A DNA stretch of 27,789 nucleotides from Methanosphaera sp. SHI613. GTDB taxonomy: Archaea > Methanobacteriota > Methanobacteria > Methanobacteriales > Methanobacteriaceae. Positions 8,594-16,942 of this stretch are shown here, in pieces. The position numbers and the translations under genes were made by a program. Where the stretch lies: the NCBI GenBank assembly GCA_003266145.1, contig MVJJ01000176.1, forward strand, positions 1 to 27,789, in the 5' to 3' direction. The stretch's first letter is position 1, and every line of letters starts with the position of its first letter. The notes beneath the pieces were generated by a model that ran no database searches, was not told the DNA's origin, and saw only the letters and a program-made list of their open reading frames with translations.

Positions 8594-8740
8594 TTGAAAT
8601 CACGTGATTATTTTTTTTTACATAATTGTTAATTATTATCCTCTAAAAAATATAATAAAAAAAGGGGGAGTTAATGTTGAATTATTTGGCAGTATCTTTT
8701 AACCTTATAAAAAAACACCGGCTTTCTTTTTTGGCTTTGT
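8594..8740 (-). terminator. tfrB downstream region with T-rich terminator signals
   Basis: Read on the minus strand after the tfrB stop, GCCGGTG is followed at once by a run of seven T (8710-8716). A further T7 run, preceded by CCCCC, lies at about 8657-8668. Archaeal transcription commonly ends at T-runs. No convincing long stem was found. The remainder holds the short leader of the AbrB-like gene. Confidence 0.4.
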
Positions 8741-10234
8741 CTATTCATATGCTTTGTTAAGCAATTCCATCATATTTATTACTGATGTCTTGGAGCCTTT
8801 CTTCTTAAGTGAGTCCCCGATGTTGTATTCACAGAATGGACATATCGTCACAACATAATCAACATCCAACTTATCAATCATGTCAACCTTTTCATCAGCT
8901 AAGGCTTCTGCTATCTCAGGTTTTCCTGATTTTACTCCTCCACCTGCTCCACAGCACTGTGCAGGTTTTTCCATCTCTATAAATTCAACTCCCTTAAGTG
9001 ATTTCAGAATCTTTCTTGGTTCTTCGCTGATGTTCTGGCTTCTGACCAGGTGACATGGATCATGGTATGTAACCCTAAGGTTCAATTCGTTCATATCATC
9101 AGGGTTAAGTTTGTCCTGCAGGAATTCACTTATGTCCATGACATTTAACTCCACACCATACTCCGGATAATTGTTTTTAAGTGTTGCTCCACATCCGGCA
9201 CATACAGTAATTATAGTATCATAATCCTTGAAGACTTCATAGTTTTTATTAACCAGGTCCGGCACAATATCTATTTGTCCTGTTCTAAGTAGTGGTGAAC
9301 CACAGCAAACCTGTCCTTCAGGTATATCCACGTCAATGCCGAGTTTATCAAATAGGTCTACAAGGTATTCTGCAATCCATGGCAGTTTGTAGTCAATCAT
9401 ACAACCGGTAAAGAATGCTACCTTTGCATTTTTATCCTCATTGTCTTCATGATACTTTTTAATGAATCCCTCTGGATATGCGCCATTTTCATCAGGTTTT
9501 ACCGTACGGTTTGAGTCTATTACCATTTGTCTTACATTTTTATGGGCAGGCAGAGGCCCTTCCTTTTCGTTAAATATCTTTGCCCTCATTAGTTCAATGG
9601 CTTTACCGTATATATCTATCTCTTTAGGACATGTCTTGGTACATTGACCACAGGATGTACAGTAGTATAATCCTGAATCTTTTAGTTCGTCATTTCGTGA
9701 GGTGTCATCTCTTGGGTCAAATGATATGTCTGCAAGATTTCTCATGAAATATGGGCCGGCGAAGTTTTCTGTTTTTTTAAGTACAGGACACATGGATAAA
9801 CATGAATAACATCCTATACAGCTTCTTAATCTGTCTGATTTTTCATATGTTTCCGGTTTTAATATTTCCGGTTCTCGAGCGAATTCCTCATTTTCATAGC
9901 CTAAATACAGGTTTAAATCTCTTACTTCTTCAGAAAACGGTTCCCTGTTAACGATTAAATCCTTTATAATGTCAAAATCCAATGCTTCTAATGTATCGTC
10001 ATCTTGTATTTCTGCTTTACATGCAAGTACTGCTTCTCCATTTACTTTTATTGCACATGACCCGCATTGGCCGGCCCTACAGGAATACCTGTATGCGATG
10101 TTGGCGTCATATTTCTTATTAATCTGGTGTAATGCATCAAGCACCTTCATTTTTGGTGTTTTTTCTATTTCATATGATTCGGTATAATGTAGGTCTTCTA
10201 CCGGATCATATCTTTTCACATTAACTTTAATCAT
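8741..10234 (-). CDS. tfrB: Thiol:fumarate reductase (CoM/CoB) subunit B
   Basis: TfrB is the electron-transfer and heterodisulfide-forming subunit of the cytoplasmic enzyme that reduces fumarate to succinate with coenzyme M and coenzyme B, giving CoM-S-S-CoB. The product has 497 residues. A plant-type [2Fe-2S] ferredoxin domain carries Cys52, Cys57, Cys60 and Cys72. Two 4Fe-4S sites follow, with Cys139/142/145/149 and Cys192/195/198/202. Two CCG domains as in HdrB follow, with VCCGSP and QCCGAGGG motifs. I chose the ATG at 10234 (MIKVNVKRYDP) over an in-frame ATG at 10261 because family members begin with the ferredoxin strand and AGGGGT lies about 10 nt upstream. TfrA is not in the window; in known methanogens the two subunit genes can be apart. 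It is divergent from iorA. Confidence 0.95.
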   Translation of the reverse strand: MIKVNVKRYDPVEDLHYTESYEIEKTPKMKVLDALHQINKKYDANIAYRYSCRAGQCGSCAIKVNGEAVLACKAEIQDDDTLEALDFDIIKDLIVNREPFSEEVRDLNLYLGYENEEFAREPEILKPETYEKSDRLRSCIGCYSCLSMCPVLKKTENFAGPYFMRNLADISFDPRDDTSRNDELKDSGLYYCTSCGQCTKTCPKEIDIYGKAIELMRAKIFNEKEGPLPAHKNVRQMVIDSNRTVKPDENGAYPEGFIKKYHEDNEDKNAKVAFFTGCMIDYKLPWIAEYLVDLFDKLGIDVDIPEGQVCCGSPLLRTGQIDIVPDLVNKNYEVFKDYDTIITVCAGCGATLKNNYPEYGVELNVMDISEFLQDKLNPDDMNELNLRVTYHDPCHLVRSQNISEEPRKILKSLKGVEFIEMEKPAQCCGAGGGVKSGKPEIAEALADEKVDMIDKLDVDYVVTICPFCEYNIGDSLKKKGSKTSVINMMELLNKAYE

Positions 10235-10623
10235 TAATATCAATACCCCTATTAAAAACATTTAACTATAATGTACTTTACTGATTATGTTATACTTTTA
10301 TAATATTATACTTTGTTTTTTATAAAATATATTTTTTAATCATATTTTTTCGAAATTTCAAAAATATCCCTTCAGTAATCATATTTACTATCTACTTTTT
10401 AATAATTAATATATCAAATGTCCTATGACTATGATTTAAACTTGTCCTTTAATAATCAAATATCTGTATTTGGTCGTACTATAACTTAAATATTTTGTTA
10501 TATATAAATATACATAGAGAATAATGTTAAAATATTAATTATTTTCATATAGGAATAATGTTAAAATATTTACTATTTTTCTTTTAATAATTATGAGTTT
10601 AATTATTTATAAGGAGTTATAAA
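10235..10623. promoter_or_regulatory. Divergent tfrB / iorA control region
   Basis: No gene is seen in these 389 bases. For iorA, a box A (TTATATATAAATA at 10498-10510) predicts transcription from about 10530, giving a leader of roughly 94 nt, and AAGGAG ends 7 nt before the ATG. For tfrB, box-A-like AT runs lie on the minus strand at about 10300-10345. An 18-bp perfect direct repeat (10519-10536 and 10553-10570) lies at and after the predicted iorA start site. Confidence 0.5.
10519..10570. repeat. 18-bp direct repeat pair, 34-bp offset, in the iorA leader
   Basis: GAATAATGTTAAAATATT occurs perfectly at 10519-10536 and at 10553-10570; the following ten bases are similar but not identical. 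The first copy spans the start site predicted from the box A. Position and spacing suggest a repressor operator or duplicated RNA leader element. Confidence 0.6.
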
Positions 10624-12483
10624 ATGAAGATAAAAGAATTATTAAATCCTGAGAAGGGTAATGAATATTTCATGCTTGGTAATGAAGCAGCAGTAAGAGG
10701 AGTTCTTGAATGTGGACTTTCATTGGCCGCTACATATCCTGGTACACCATCTTCTGAAATAGGTGATATTCTATATAAGGTTGCAAAAAATGCAAACGTT
10801 TATTTTGAATTTTCATCCAACGAAAAGGTTGCAGTTGAAGTAGCAGCAGCGGCTGCAAGTACGGGACTTAGAACATTTTCATTCATGAAGCATGTAGGAG
10901 TTAACGTGGCATCAGATTCACTGATGTCCTCAGCATATATAGGAGTTGAAGGCAGTTTTCTACTTCTTGTAGCTGATGATCCATCCACATTTTCATCCCA
11001 AAACGAACAGGATACAAGACACTTTGCAAGACAGGCAAACATACCAATATTTGAACCGTCAAATCCACAGGAGATAAAGGATTTCATCCACTATGCATAT
11101 GACATATCCGATGAATATGATTTGCCGGTAATAATCAGAACCACCACCCGTGTATCTCACATGCGTGGAGTCGTCACGACAGATGAATATACCAAAAACA
11201 CTGTCAATGCAGGTGAATTTAAGAATGAACGTTTACATGTACCTGTACCAGAGGCAGCACGTGTAATGCATAAGAATCTTGTGGAAAAAATAAACATACT
11301 ACGAGAAGTTTCAAACACCTCACCATTAAACAAGGTAATCGATAACGGCGCCGATGTGGGAATTATCACATCCGGTGGAGCATACAATTATGTGATAGAT
11401 GTCGTAAACCAAAATAATCTAAAGGTCAACATCTTGAAATTAGGATTTTCACATCCATTCCCTGAAAAATTGGTAAAGCAATTCCTGGAAGACAACAAGG
11501 AAGTTCTTGTTGTTGAGGAAGTAGATCCTATCAATGAGATTGAAACATTGGCCGTTGTAGGTAAATATAACCTGTCAACCAAGGTTCATGGAAAACGTGA
11601 CGGCACGTTATCCGAGATATTTGAGTACACTCCAAACATAGTCTTTGAAGGATTACAGAAACTGCTGGACTTTGAAGATAAAAGACCTAAGGCAAATGAA
11701 AAGACGGATATTCCATTACCTTCCAGGCCGGCAACGCTATGTGCGGGCTGTCCTCACAGGGCTGCATATTACAGTGCAAGACAAGCTATAAACAGCCTAA
11801 ACTTGGATATGGAAAGTATTCATCCATCAGATATAGGTTGTTACACATTAGGTATAGCACCTCCATATAATATGGCCAATTATCTGATGTCAATGGGTGC
11901 TAGTGTAGGTACAAGCTGTGGTTTCAGTAAATCAACCGAAAATCAACCGATAATCAGCTTTATAGGAGATTCAACATTCTTCCATGCGGGAATACCACCT
12001 CTTATAAATGCGATACACAACAAGACAAAATTCACGTTGGTAATTCTTGATAACCGTATCACCGCTATGACCGGTGGTCAGACAAATCCAGGTATACCTA
12101 TTGATGGTATGGGATTGGAAGCACCTGCAATCTCAATTGAAAAGATTGTAAGGGCAATAGGCGTTGAATTTGTCGAAGAAATCAATCCATTGAACGTAAA
12201 TAAGATGATAGAAGTATACAAGGAAGCATTGAAGTATGATGGAGTATCAGTGATTATCTCCAAATATCCATGTAACCTAATTAACAAGGATGAAATCAGG
12301 TCACGCAAATACAAGATAGATGTAGATTCTGATAAATGTATACATTGTAATAAATGTATCAGTCAGCTAGCATGTCCAAGCATAAACCTGGTTGATGATA
12401 AGATAACTATTGATCAAAGTTGTATCAGATGTGGCGTATGTGTAGATGTATGTCCGGTTGATGCAATATATAAGAAGGAGTAG
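10624..12483 (+). CDS. iorA: Indolepyruvate:ferredoxin oxidoreductase subunit alpha
   Basis: IorA and IorB oxidatively decarboxylate aryl pyruvates to aryl-acetyl-CoA with ferredoxin; in methanogens the reverse direction makes aromatic amino acid precursors from arylacetates. The product is 619 residues, the usual length. The N-terminal pyrimidine-binding region includes AATYPGTPSSEIGD. The thiamine diphosphate site is in the C-terminal half (GDSTFFHAGI, then LDNRITAMTGGQ). Two 4Fe-4S sites close the protein, with Cys572/575/578/584 and Cys600/603/606/610; the first has five residues before its last Cys. GGAG lies 7 nt before the ATG. The gene is followed 6 nt later by iorB, so they form one operon. 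Confidence 0.96.
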   Translation: MKIKELLNPEKGNEYFMLGNEAAVRGVLECGLSLAATYPGTPSSEIGDILYKVAKNANVYFEFSSNEKVAVEVAAAAASTGLRTFSFMKHVGVNVASDSLMSSAYIGVEGSFLLLVADDPSTFSSQNEQDTRHFARQANIPIFEPSNPQEIKDFIHYAYDISDEYDLPVIIRTTTRVSHMRGVVTTDEYTKNTVNAGEFKNERLHVPVPEAARVMHKNLVEKINILREVSNTSPLNKVIDNGADVGIITSGGAYNYVIDVVNQNNLKVNILKLGFSHPFPEKLVKQFLEDNKEVLVVEEVDPINEIETLAVVGKYNLSTKVHGKRDGTLSEIFEYTPNIVFEGLQKLLDFEDKRPKANEKTDIPLPSRPATLCAGCPHRAAYYSARQAINSLNLDMESIHPSDIGCYTLGIAPPYNMANYLMSMGASVGTSCGFSKSTENQPIISFIGDSTFFHAGIPPLINAIHNKTKFTLVILDNRITAMTGGQTNPGIPIDGMGLEAPAISIEKIVRAIGVEFVEEINPLNVNKMIEVYKEALKYDGVSVIISKYPCNLINKDEIRSRKYKIDVDSDKCIHCNKCISQLACPSINLVDDKITIDQSCIRCGVCVDVCPVDAIYKKE

Positions 12484-12489
12484 ATTGCT

Positions 12490-13077
12490 ATGACATATAA
12501 TATTTATATCTGTGGAATCGGTGGACAGGGAATTATCAAAACATCAATTGTTATAGGACAAACCGCCCTAAAGGAAAAACAGCATGTAGTTATGAGTGAA
12601 ATACATGGTATGAGCCAAAGAGGGGGAGTTGTATCTACCGAACTAAAGATAGGTGAAGATGAAAGTCCTATCATCCAGGAAGGTGGAGCAGATTTGATAC
12701 TTGCATTTGAGCCTGTTGAAGCAGTTCGTGCTCTTGAAAAATCAAACAAGGATACTGTTGTAGTCGTGAACACATCCATTGTACTTCCATCAACCATTAA
12801 CCAGCAGGATGTTGATTACCCTGATGTTGATGAAATCATAAAAGAACTGGAATCTAAAGTGGCCGGTGTTTATCCGATGGATGCTAATAAGATAGCTTTA
12901 ACTGCGGGTCACCCATTATCAATGAACATGGCCATGTTGGGTGCTGTCACGGCTATAGATTCTTTCCCATTATCCAAGGATGATATCATAGAAACGATGA
13001 AGGAAAATTTACCACCTAAATCAATAGACATTAACATTAAAGCATTTGAAATGGGTTATGATGCTTGTAACAAATAG
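12490..13077 (+). CDS. iorB: Indolepyruvate:ferredoxin oxidoreductase subunit beta
   Basis: The product is 195 residues and matches the gamma-domain fold of 2-oxoacid:ferredoxin oxidoreductases. It has GIGGQGI at 9-15 near the N-terminus, a segment HGMSQRGGVVSTELK typical of the family, and EGGADLILAFEP in the middle. It forms the IorAB complex with the product of the gene just upstream. The ribosome binding site GGAG lies inside the last codons of iorA, which points to coupled expression. A hairpin followed by a T-run starts at its stop codon. Confidence 0.95.
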   Translation: MTYNIYICGIGGQGIIKTSIVIGQTALKEKQHVVMSEIHGMSQRGGVVSTELKIGEDESPIIQEGGADLILAFEPVEAVRALEKSNKDTVVVVNTSIVLPSTINQQDVDYPDVDEIIKELESKVAGVYPMDANKIALTAGHPLSMNMAMLGAVTAIDSFPLSKDDIIETMKENLPPKSIDINIKAFEMGYDACNK

Positions 13078-13106
13078 ATGAATAATTTCATCTAAACTTT
13101 TTTTTG
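13075..13106 (+). terminator. Hairpin-plus-T-run terminator overlapping the iorB stop codon
   Basis: TAGATGAA (13075-13082) pairs with TTCATCTA (13087-13094) around a TAAT loop, giving a perfect 8-bp stem, followed by AAC and a run of T. The stem begins with the iorB TAG stop. This resembles a bacterial intrinsic terminator, although T-runs alone may suffice in archaea. It separates iorAB from the convergent ACT/paaK operon. Confidence 0.7.
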
Positions 13107-13313
13107 TATTATTTTTTTCCTAATTTTCAATAATGTATTGTTTTTAATGATTTTTAATTAATTCACTTTTTTATTTGAGTTATTCAGTTTATACTTTGAA
13201 TAATGTCTGATTTTGTTGTGATAATAATAATTTTAAAATAATGATGAAGTAAATATATTTTCAAAAAGAAGTAATCATGTATTTTATGTAAAAAAAAAAT
13301 AATTGTTGGGAGT
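13107..13313. other. AT-rich spacer between convergent iorB and the ACT-domain gene
   Basis: No frame with coding character was found on either strand. Several A- and T-runs (for example the A9 run near 13290-13300, read as T9 on the minus strand) could end transcription of the ACT-domain gene arriving from the right. Nothing else is visible. Confidence 0.5.
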
Positions 13314-13748
13314 TTAAATAGAATATATGTCATCAGGACAAATTATCTTAGCGTTACCCTTTTTAAGTATGTTTAATCCTTCATCCATATCATCTAATCT
13401 TAATATTACAATAGCCTCATATGTTTGTTGTTCAACAAATGCATATAAGTATTCCAGGTTAATGTTGTTATCGCTAAGTAATCTGAGAATCTTATTTAAA
13501 CCTCCAGGTTCATCGCTGATGGCAACCGGTATCACATCGGTTAATTTGACGATGAAATCTCTTTTTTCCAATTCTTCCTTAACTTTTAATGGGTCTGTTA
13601 CAATCAATCTAAGGATTCCAAATTCTGACGTGTCCGCTATGGATAATGCACGTATGTTAATGTCTAGCTCTTCTATAATATCAAGAGTATTTAACATTCT
13701 TCCTTCCTTGTTTTCAAGAAATATTGATAATTGTTTTAAATATTCCAT
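13314..13748 (-). CDS. Double ACT-domain amino acid-binding regulatory protein
   Basis: The product is 144 residues and consists of two ACT domains, about 3-68 and 72-140. Each opens with a strand and a turn carrying the Gly expected for ligand binding: LSIFLENKEGRM in the first and VAISDEPGGLNKIL in the second. There is no catalytic or DNA-binding domain, so it is likely a small ligand sensor. It lies 15 nt downstream of paaK with GGGTGAT just before the ATG, and stand-alone ACT proteins of this type are often found beside phenylacetate-CoA ligase genes. A role in sensing aromatic amino acids or in tuning PaaK/IorAB is inference. Confidence 0.88.
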   Translation of the reverse strand: MEYLKQLSIFLENKEGRMLNTLDIIEELDINIRALSIADTSEFGILRLIVTDPLKVKEELEKRDFIVKLTDVIPVAISDEPGGLNKILRLLSDNNINLEYLYAFVEQQTYEAIVILRLDDMDEGLNILKKGNAKIICPDDIYSI

Positions 13749-13763
13749 CTTATCACCCTTTAT

Positions 13764-15065
13764 TTATAAGTTCCTGTTATCAATTACTCTTACGGCTTTT
13801 CCGGCATCTACCCTGTCGATTGTCTTTGGTTCAACAAGGTTTACGTTTACCCTTAAACCTATTTCATCATGTATGGCCTGTGCCAGTTTGTCACGTATTC
13901 CAACTAAATCCTTGACGTTGTCAAAGAAGATGTCTGGGGATGCTTCAACCTTAATTTCAATCTGGTCCAGGTTATCTGGTCTTGTAAGTATAATCTGGTA
14001 GTGTGGTTCCACGCCCTTAATTGATAATAATGCTTTTTCGATTTGTGATGGGAACACGCTAACTCCCTTAATCTTAAGCATATCATCTGTTCTACCGGTA
14101 ATCTTTGACATTTTTACAAGTGTTCTTCCACATCCGCATTTTTCATGTTTTATACTTGTAACGTCATGGGTTCTGAATCTGATGATAGGCATACCTACAC
14201 GTGTTAATGTTGTAAGTACCAGTTCACCTGATTGTCCTTCAGGTATGTGTTTTAACGTTTTGGAATCGATGATTTCCGGGTAGAAATGATCTTCATATAG
14301 GTGTAAGCCGTCCTGTTGACTGCATTCCATAGCTACACCAGGACCCATAACTTCCGTTAGTCCATAGATGTTGTATGCAGGTACCTGGAACTTGTCTTCA
14401 ATGTTTTTTCTCATCTCATCCGTCCAACTTTCTGATCCGAATCCTATTACCTTAAGGTTTAGGTCTGATGGTTTGATTCCCAGTTCATCCAGTTCCTCTG
14501 CTATGTGTAATCCGTAGGATGGTGTAAAAATAAGCATGGTGGTCTTGAAGTCTTTCATCAGTTCTATCTGTCTTAGTGTCTGACCAGTTGATATAGGTAT
14601 GACGGTTGCACCTATCTTTTGTCCTCCGTAGTGTACTCCAAATCCACCGGTGAACAGTCCATATCCATGTGTATTCTGTATTATATCGTTTTCGTCGATG
14701 CCCATCATGGTCATTCCACGAGCCATTACCTCTCCCCATGTATCAAGGTCTTCTCTTGTATAACCAGATACGGTAGGTTTTCCGGTAGTACCACTTGACG
14801 TGTGTATTTCGACAATATCCTTCTGGTCAACGGCAAATAATCCAAACGGATATGCAGCTCTCAGATCTGTTTTTGTTGTAAACGGTAATTTTTCAATATC
14901 ATCTAAGCTTTGAATATCCTCAGGGTATACTTCCGCTTCGCTATATCTTTTATGATAATATGGTACTTTGTTGAATGCTCTTGTAACAACTTCTTGTAAC
15001 CTTTTTAATTGTAATTCCTGCATGTCTTCATGTGACATACATTCGATTTCTTCATCCCATATCAT
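13764..15065 (-). CDS. paaK: Phenylacetate-CoA ligase (AMP-forming)
   Basis: This adenylate-forming enzyme makes aryl-acetyl-CoA from arylacetate, ATP and CoA. In methanogens it is thought to feed arylacetates to IorAB for aromatic amino acid synthesis. The product is 433 residues. The phosphate-binding loop SSGTTGKPT is at 90-98, the YGLTE motif at 234-238, and a GRTDDMLKIKGV hinge region lies near the C-terminal domain. I chose ATG at 15065 (MIWDEEIECM) with AGGAAG 10 nt upstream; an in-frame TTG at 15086 would add seven residues that family members lack. A pair of Cys in CGCGR near residue 315 resembles the zinc-like knuckle seen in some archaeal homologues. It is transcribed with the ACT-domain gene. 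Confidence 0.94.
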   Translation of the reverse strand: MIWDEEIECMSHEDMQELQLKRLQEVVTRAFNKVPYYHKRYSEAEVYPEDIQSLDDIEKLPFTTKTDLRAAYPFGLFAVDQKDIVEIHTSSGTTGKPTVSGYTREDLDTWGEVMARGMTMMGIDENDIIQNTHGYGLFTGGFGVHYGGQKIGATVIPISTGQTLRQIELMKDFKTTMLIFTPSYGLHIAEELDELGIKPSDLNLKVIGFGSESWTDEMRKNIEDKFQVPAYNIYGLTEVMGPGVAMECSQQDGLHLYEDHFYPEIIDSKTLKHIPEGQSGELVLTTLTRVGMPIIRFRTHDVTSIKHEKCGCGRTLVKMSKITGRTDDMLKIKGVSVFPSQIEKALLSIKGVEPHYQIILTRPDNLDQIEIKVEASPDIFFDNVKDLVGIRDKLAQAIHDEIGLRVNVNLVEPKTIDRVDAGKAVRVIDNRNL

Positions 15066-15100
15066 TAATTTAAACTTCCTTTTCAATAGATAATAGTTAT

Positions 15101-15110
15101 TTATATAAAA
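15101..15110 (-). promoter_or_regulatory. Box A (TATA) for paaK
   Basis: On the minus strand the sequence reads TTTTATATAA, 36-45 nt before the paaK ATG. This predicts transcription from about 15080 and a short leader of about 15 nt carrying AGGAAG. Confidence 0.5.
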
Positions 15111-15237
15111 GGTTATTATTAATTTTTGTCATTGAATGGAATATCCGATAATGGGATGTTGAAAAAATAGTTATATGCTTTATGAAAGATGTTTACATTA
15201 CTGATTGATAAAGATTATTGTCAAATAATGTTAGTGG

Positions 15238-15260
15238 AAAAATTTTTAAAAAAAGAAAAA
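15238..15260 (-). terminator. T-rich terminator of the transglutaminase-like gene
   Basis: On the minus strand, starting about 12 nt after the stop codon, runs of six, seven and five T occur within about 22 bases. This is the usual archaeal termination pattern. No stem is needed or obvious. Confidence 0.55.
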
Positions 15261-15271
15261 AGGAATTGAAA

Positions 15272-16942
15272 TTAGAAGGGTAGTGTGGTGTAATGTCTTA
15301 TACTTCCACATCTGTTCCAATTTACAATGTTTCCAAATGAGTTTGAGTTTGATGTTAAATCACAGTTATGCCATGCGCCGTTGACATATACCTGTGCCCA
15401 TACGTGACCGGTTACCAGTCCACTTCTGAAGTAACATGTTGCATGAGCATATCTTGCAGGTATTCCTGCAGCTCTACAAACAGCTACCATGAGGTTTGCC
15501 ATGTCACAGCAGTTTCCTGATTTTCTGTTCCATGTTCCCAGTGCACCGTACCGGGTATTTGCATAGTAATCATAATTTGTCTTTTGGTTTAAGTAAGTGA
15601 ATATTGCTTTTGCTTGTGCTAATGTAGTTGTTTTTCCACTTGTGATACTTTTTGCCAAGTTTTGTATAACTGAGTTGTATACTTGACAATTTGAAGCACT
15701 TGTTGTTATGTATGATTTTAATGCGCTGTTTTGTGTTAATGATGAATTTTTTCCACCAGTTAATGTTTCAAGTTTTAGTTTTGCCGTGGTTGTACTTGTC
15801 TGATATTGTACATGACCACTGTATGTAGCCGTAATTGTGTATGATGATTTACTTAAACTTTTTGGAATAGCGTATGAAATGCTTGCACTTCCACTTTTTA
15901 CGTTGGCTTTACCTATTGTAAGACCGTTTAATTTGAATACTACAGTACCAGCATTTAAAGCTGTTGAACCACTTTTAACGGTAGCCTTGATTGTAACAGT
16001 TTTACCTGCGGAACTTGTAATATCGCTTACAGTTGTTGTTGTCTTTTGTGGTGTTAGAACTTTGAGTGTACTTGTAGCCTTTGATGATTTCAATGCGGCT
16101 GTACCACTATAGGTTGCTGTAATGGTATATGAACTTTTACTCAATGAGGCTGGTATTGTATAATTTACAGCTGCCCCTCCTTCAACAACCTTGCTTGTTC
16201 CTATTGTGAGTCCATTTAACTTGAAGACTACACTTCCACCATGTGCATATGCACCTTTACCATCTTTTACAACCGCAAGTATTCTGACTTTGGATCCTTC
16301 AACACCCGTAACGTTTTTCACGGTTGTTGTTGTTGAATCGGAAGTTATTTTCAGAACACCCTTTGTGGTTGCTGATGAATATCTGCTTGTAGCACCAAAT
16401 ACTGCTGTTGTGGTATAGGTACCTGCAGAATATCCTGGTAATTTATAACTTAATACTGCTTTACCATTTGTTACCTTAGCTTGACCGATAGATTTACCGT
16501 CTATCTTAAATACTACTAGACCACTTGGAACATAGTCTGATCCTGATGCTACAGTAGCCTTTAAGGTAATTGTATCTGTACTTTTGGCAGTGATTGAATT
16601 TATTGCTATTTGAGTAGAGTCAAGTTTGCCACTACTTTTTATATCACCACTTGTTTTTTGAATACTTTTTGAACTATCGGTTGTATTATCATCTTCGGAA
16701 TTTCTTGTGGTAACGTTGGTTACCGTATTTGAATTGGTAGTACTTGCTGAAGATGATGCTGAATTAGTAGTTATTACTGTATTGGTGTTGGTTACTGAAT
16801 TTGTTGTAGATTGTGCTGTTTGAATATCATCTGATATTGTATCTGCTGAAATCGAGTTATTGTCAGTGTCTACCGCGCTTGCTGAACTAATTAATAAAAT
16901 AGTTGCGCATATTAAGATTATTGTACCAAAATAACCCTTAAT
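15272..16942 (-). CDS. Secreted Ig-repeat protein with C-terminal transglutaminase-like domain; probable ATT start
   Basis: A 556-residue frame opens just after tandem TAA stops. It begins IIKGYFGT and continues into a hydrophobic signal peptide ending SSASA (residues about 1-24). No ATG, GTG or TTG exists in frame until GTG at 16321, inside the repeats. AGGAGG lies 7 nt before an ATT at 16942-16940, the same spacing as in DUF2162, so ATT is the probable start. A Ser/Thr/Asn-rich linker is followed by three Ig-like repeats with VVFK cores at 143, 238 and 334 (LVVFK in the first). A transglutaminase/C71-like domain has Cys478 (SGNCCDMANL), His513 (GHVWAQVYV) and Asp528. This fold includes pseudomurein endoisopeptidases; a wall-related role is likely, the substrate unknown. 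Alternatively the gene lost its ATG and is decaying, though the frame is otherwise intact. Confidence 0.85.
   Translation of the reverse strand: MKGYFGTIILICATILLISSASAVDTDNNSISADTISDDIQTAQSTTNSVTNTNTVITTNSASSSASTTNSNTVTNVTTRNSEDDNTTDSSKSIQKTSGDIKSSGKLDSTQIAINSITAKSTDTITLKATVASGSDYVPSGLVVFKIDGKSIGQAKVTNGKAVLSYKLPGYSAGTYTTTAVFGATSRYSSATTKGVLKITSDSTTTTVKNVTGVEGSKVRILAVVKDGKGAYAHGGSVVFKLNGLTIGTSKVVEGGAAVNYTIPASLSKSSYTITATYSGTAALKSSKATSTLKVLTPQKTTTTVSDITSSAGKTVTIKATVKSGSTALNAGTVVFKLNGLTIGKANVKSGSASISYAIPKSLSKSSYTITATYSGHVQYQTSTTTAKLKLETLTGGKNSSLTQNSALKSYITTSASNCQVYNSVIQNLAKSITSGKTTTLAQAKAIFTYLNQKTNYDYYANTRYGALGTWNRKSGNCCDMANLMVAVCRAAGIPARYAHATCYFRSGLVTGHVWAQVYVNGAWHNCDLTSNSNSFGNIVNWNRCGSIRHYTTLPF
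15770..16520 (-). repeat. Three tandem Ig-like domain repeats (about 95-96 codons each)
   Basis: The repeats begin near 16516, 16231 and 15943, spaced 285 and 288 nt. The second and third are closest: both contain VVFKLNGLTIG and LSKSSYTITATYSG. The first is more diverged (VVFKIDGKSIG). Such repeats act as stalks on archaeal surface proteins. The near-identity of the last two suggests recent duplication or gene conversion. Confidence 0.85.

Noticed and set aside
10235..10261. Upstream ATG extending TfrB by nine residues
   Set aside because: The extra hydrophobic residues are absent from the family start, and the Shine-Dalgarno AGGGGT lies inside the extension.
13327..14001. 224-residue plus-strand frame
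   Set aside because: It runs across the ACT gene and the end of paaK on the other strand; both of those have clear family motifs.
16319..16321. GTG at 16321 as start of the transglutaminase-like gene
   Set aside because: It would begin inside the Ig repeats, lose the signal peptide and first repeat, and has no ribosome binding site, while an open frame with a signal peptide and AGGAGG lies upstream.
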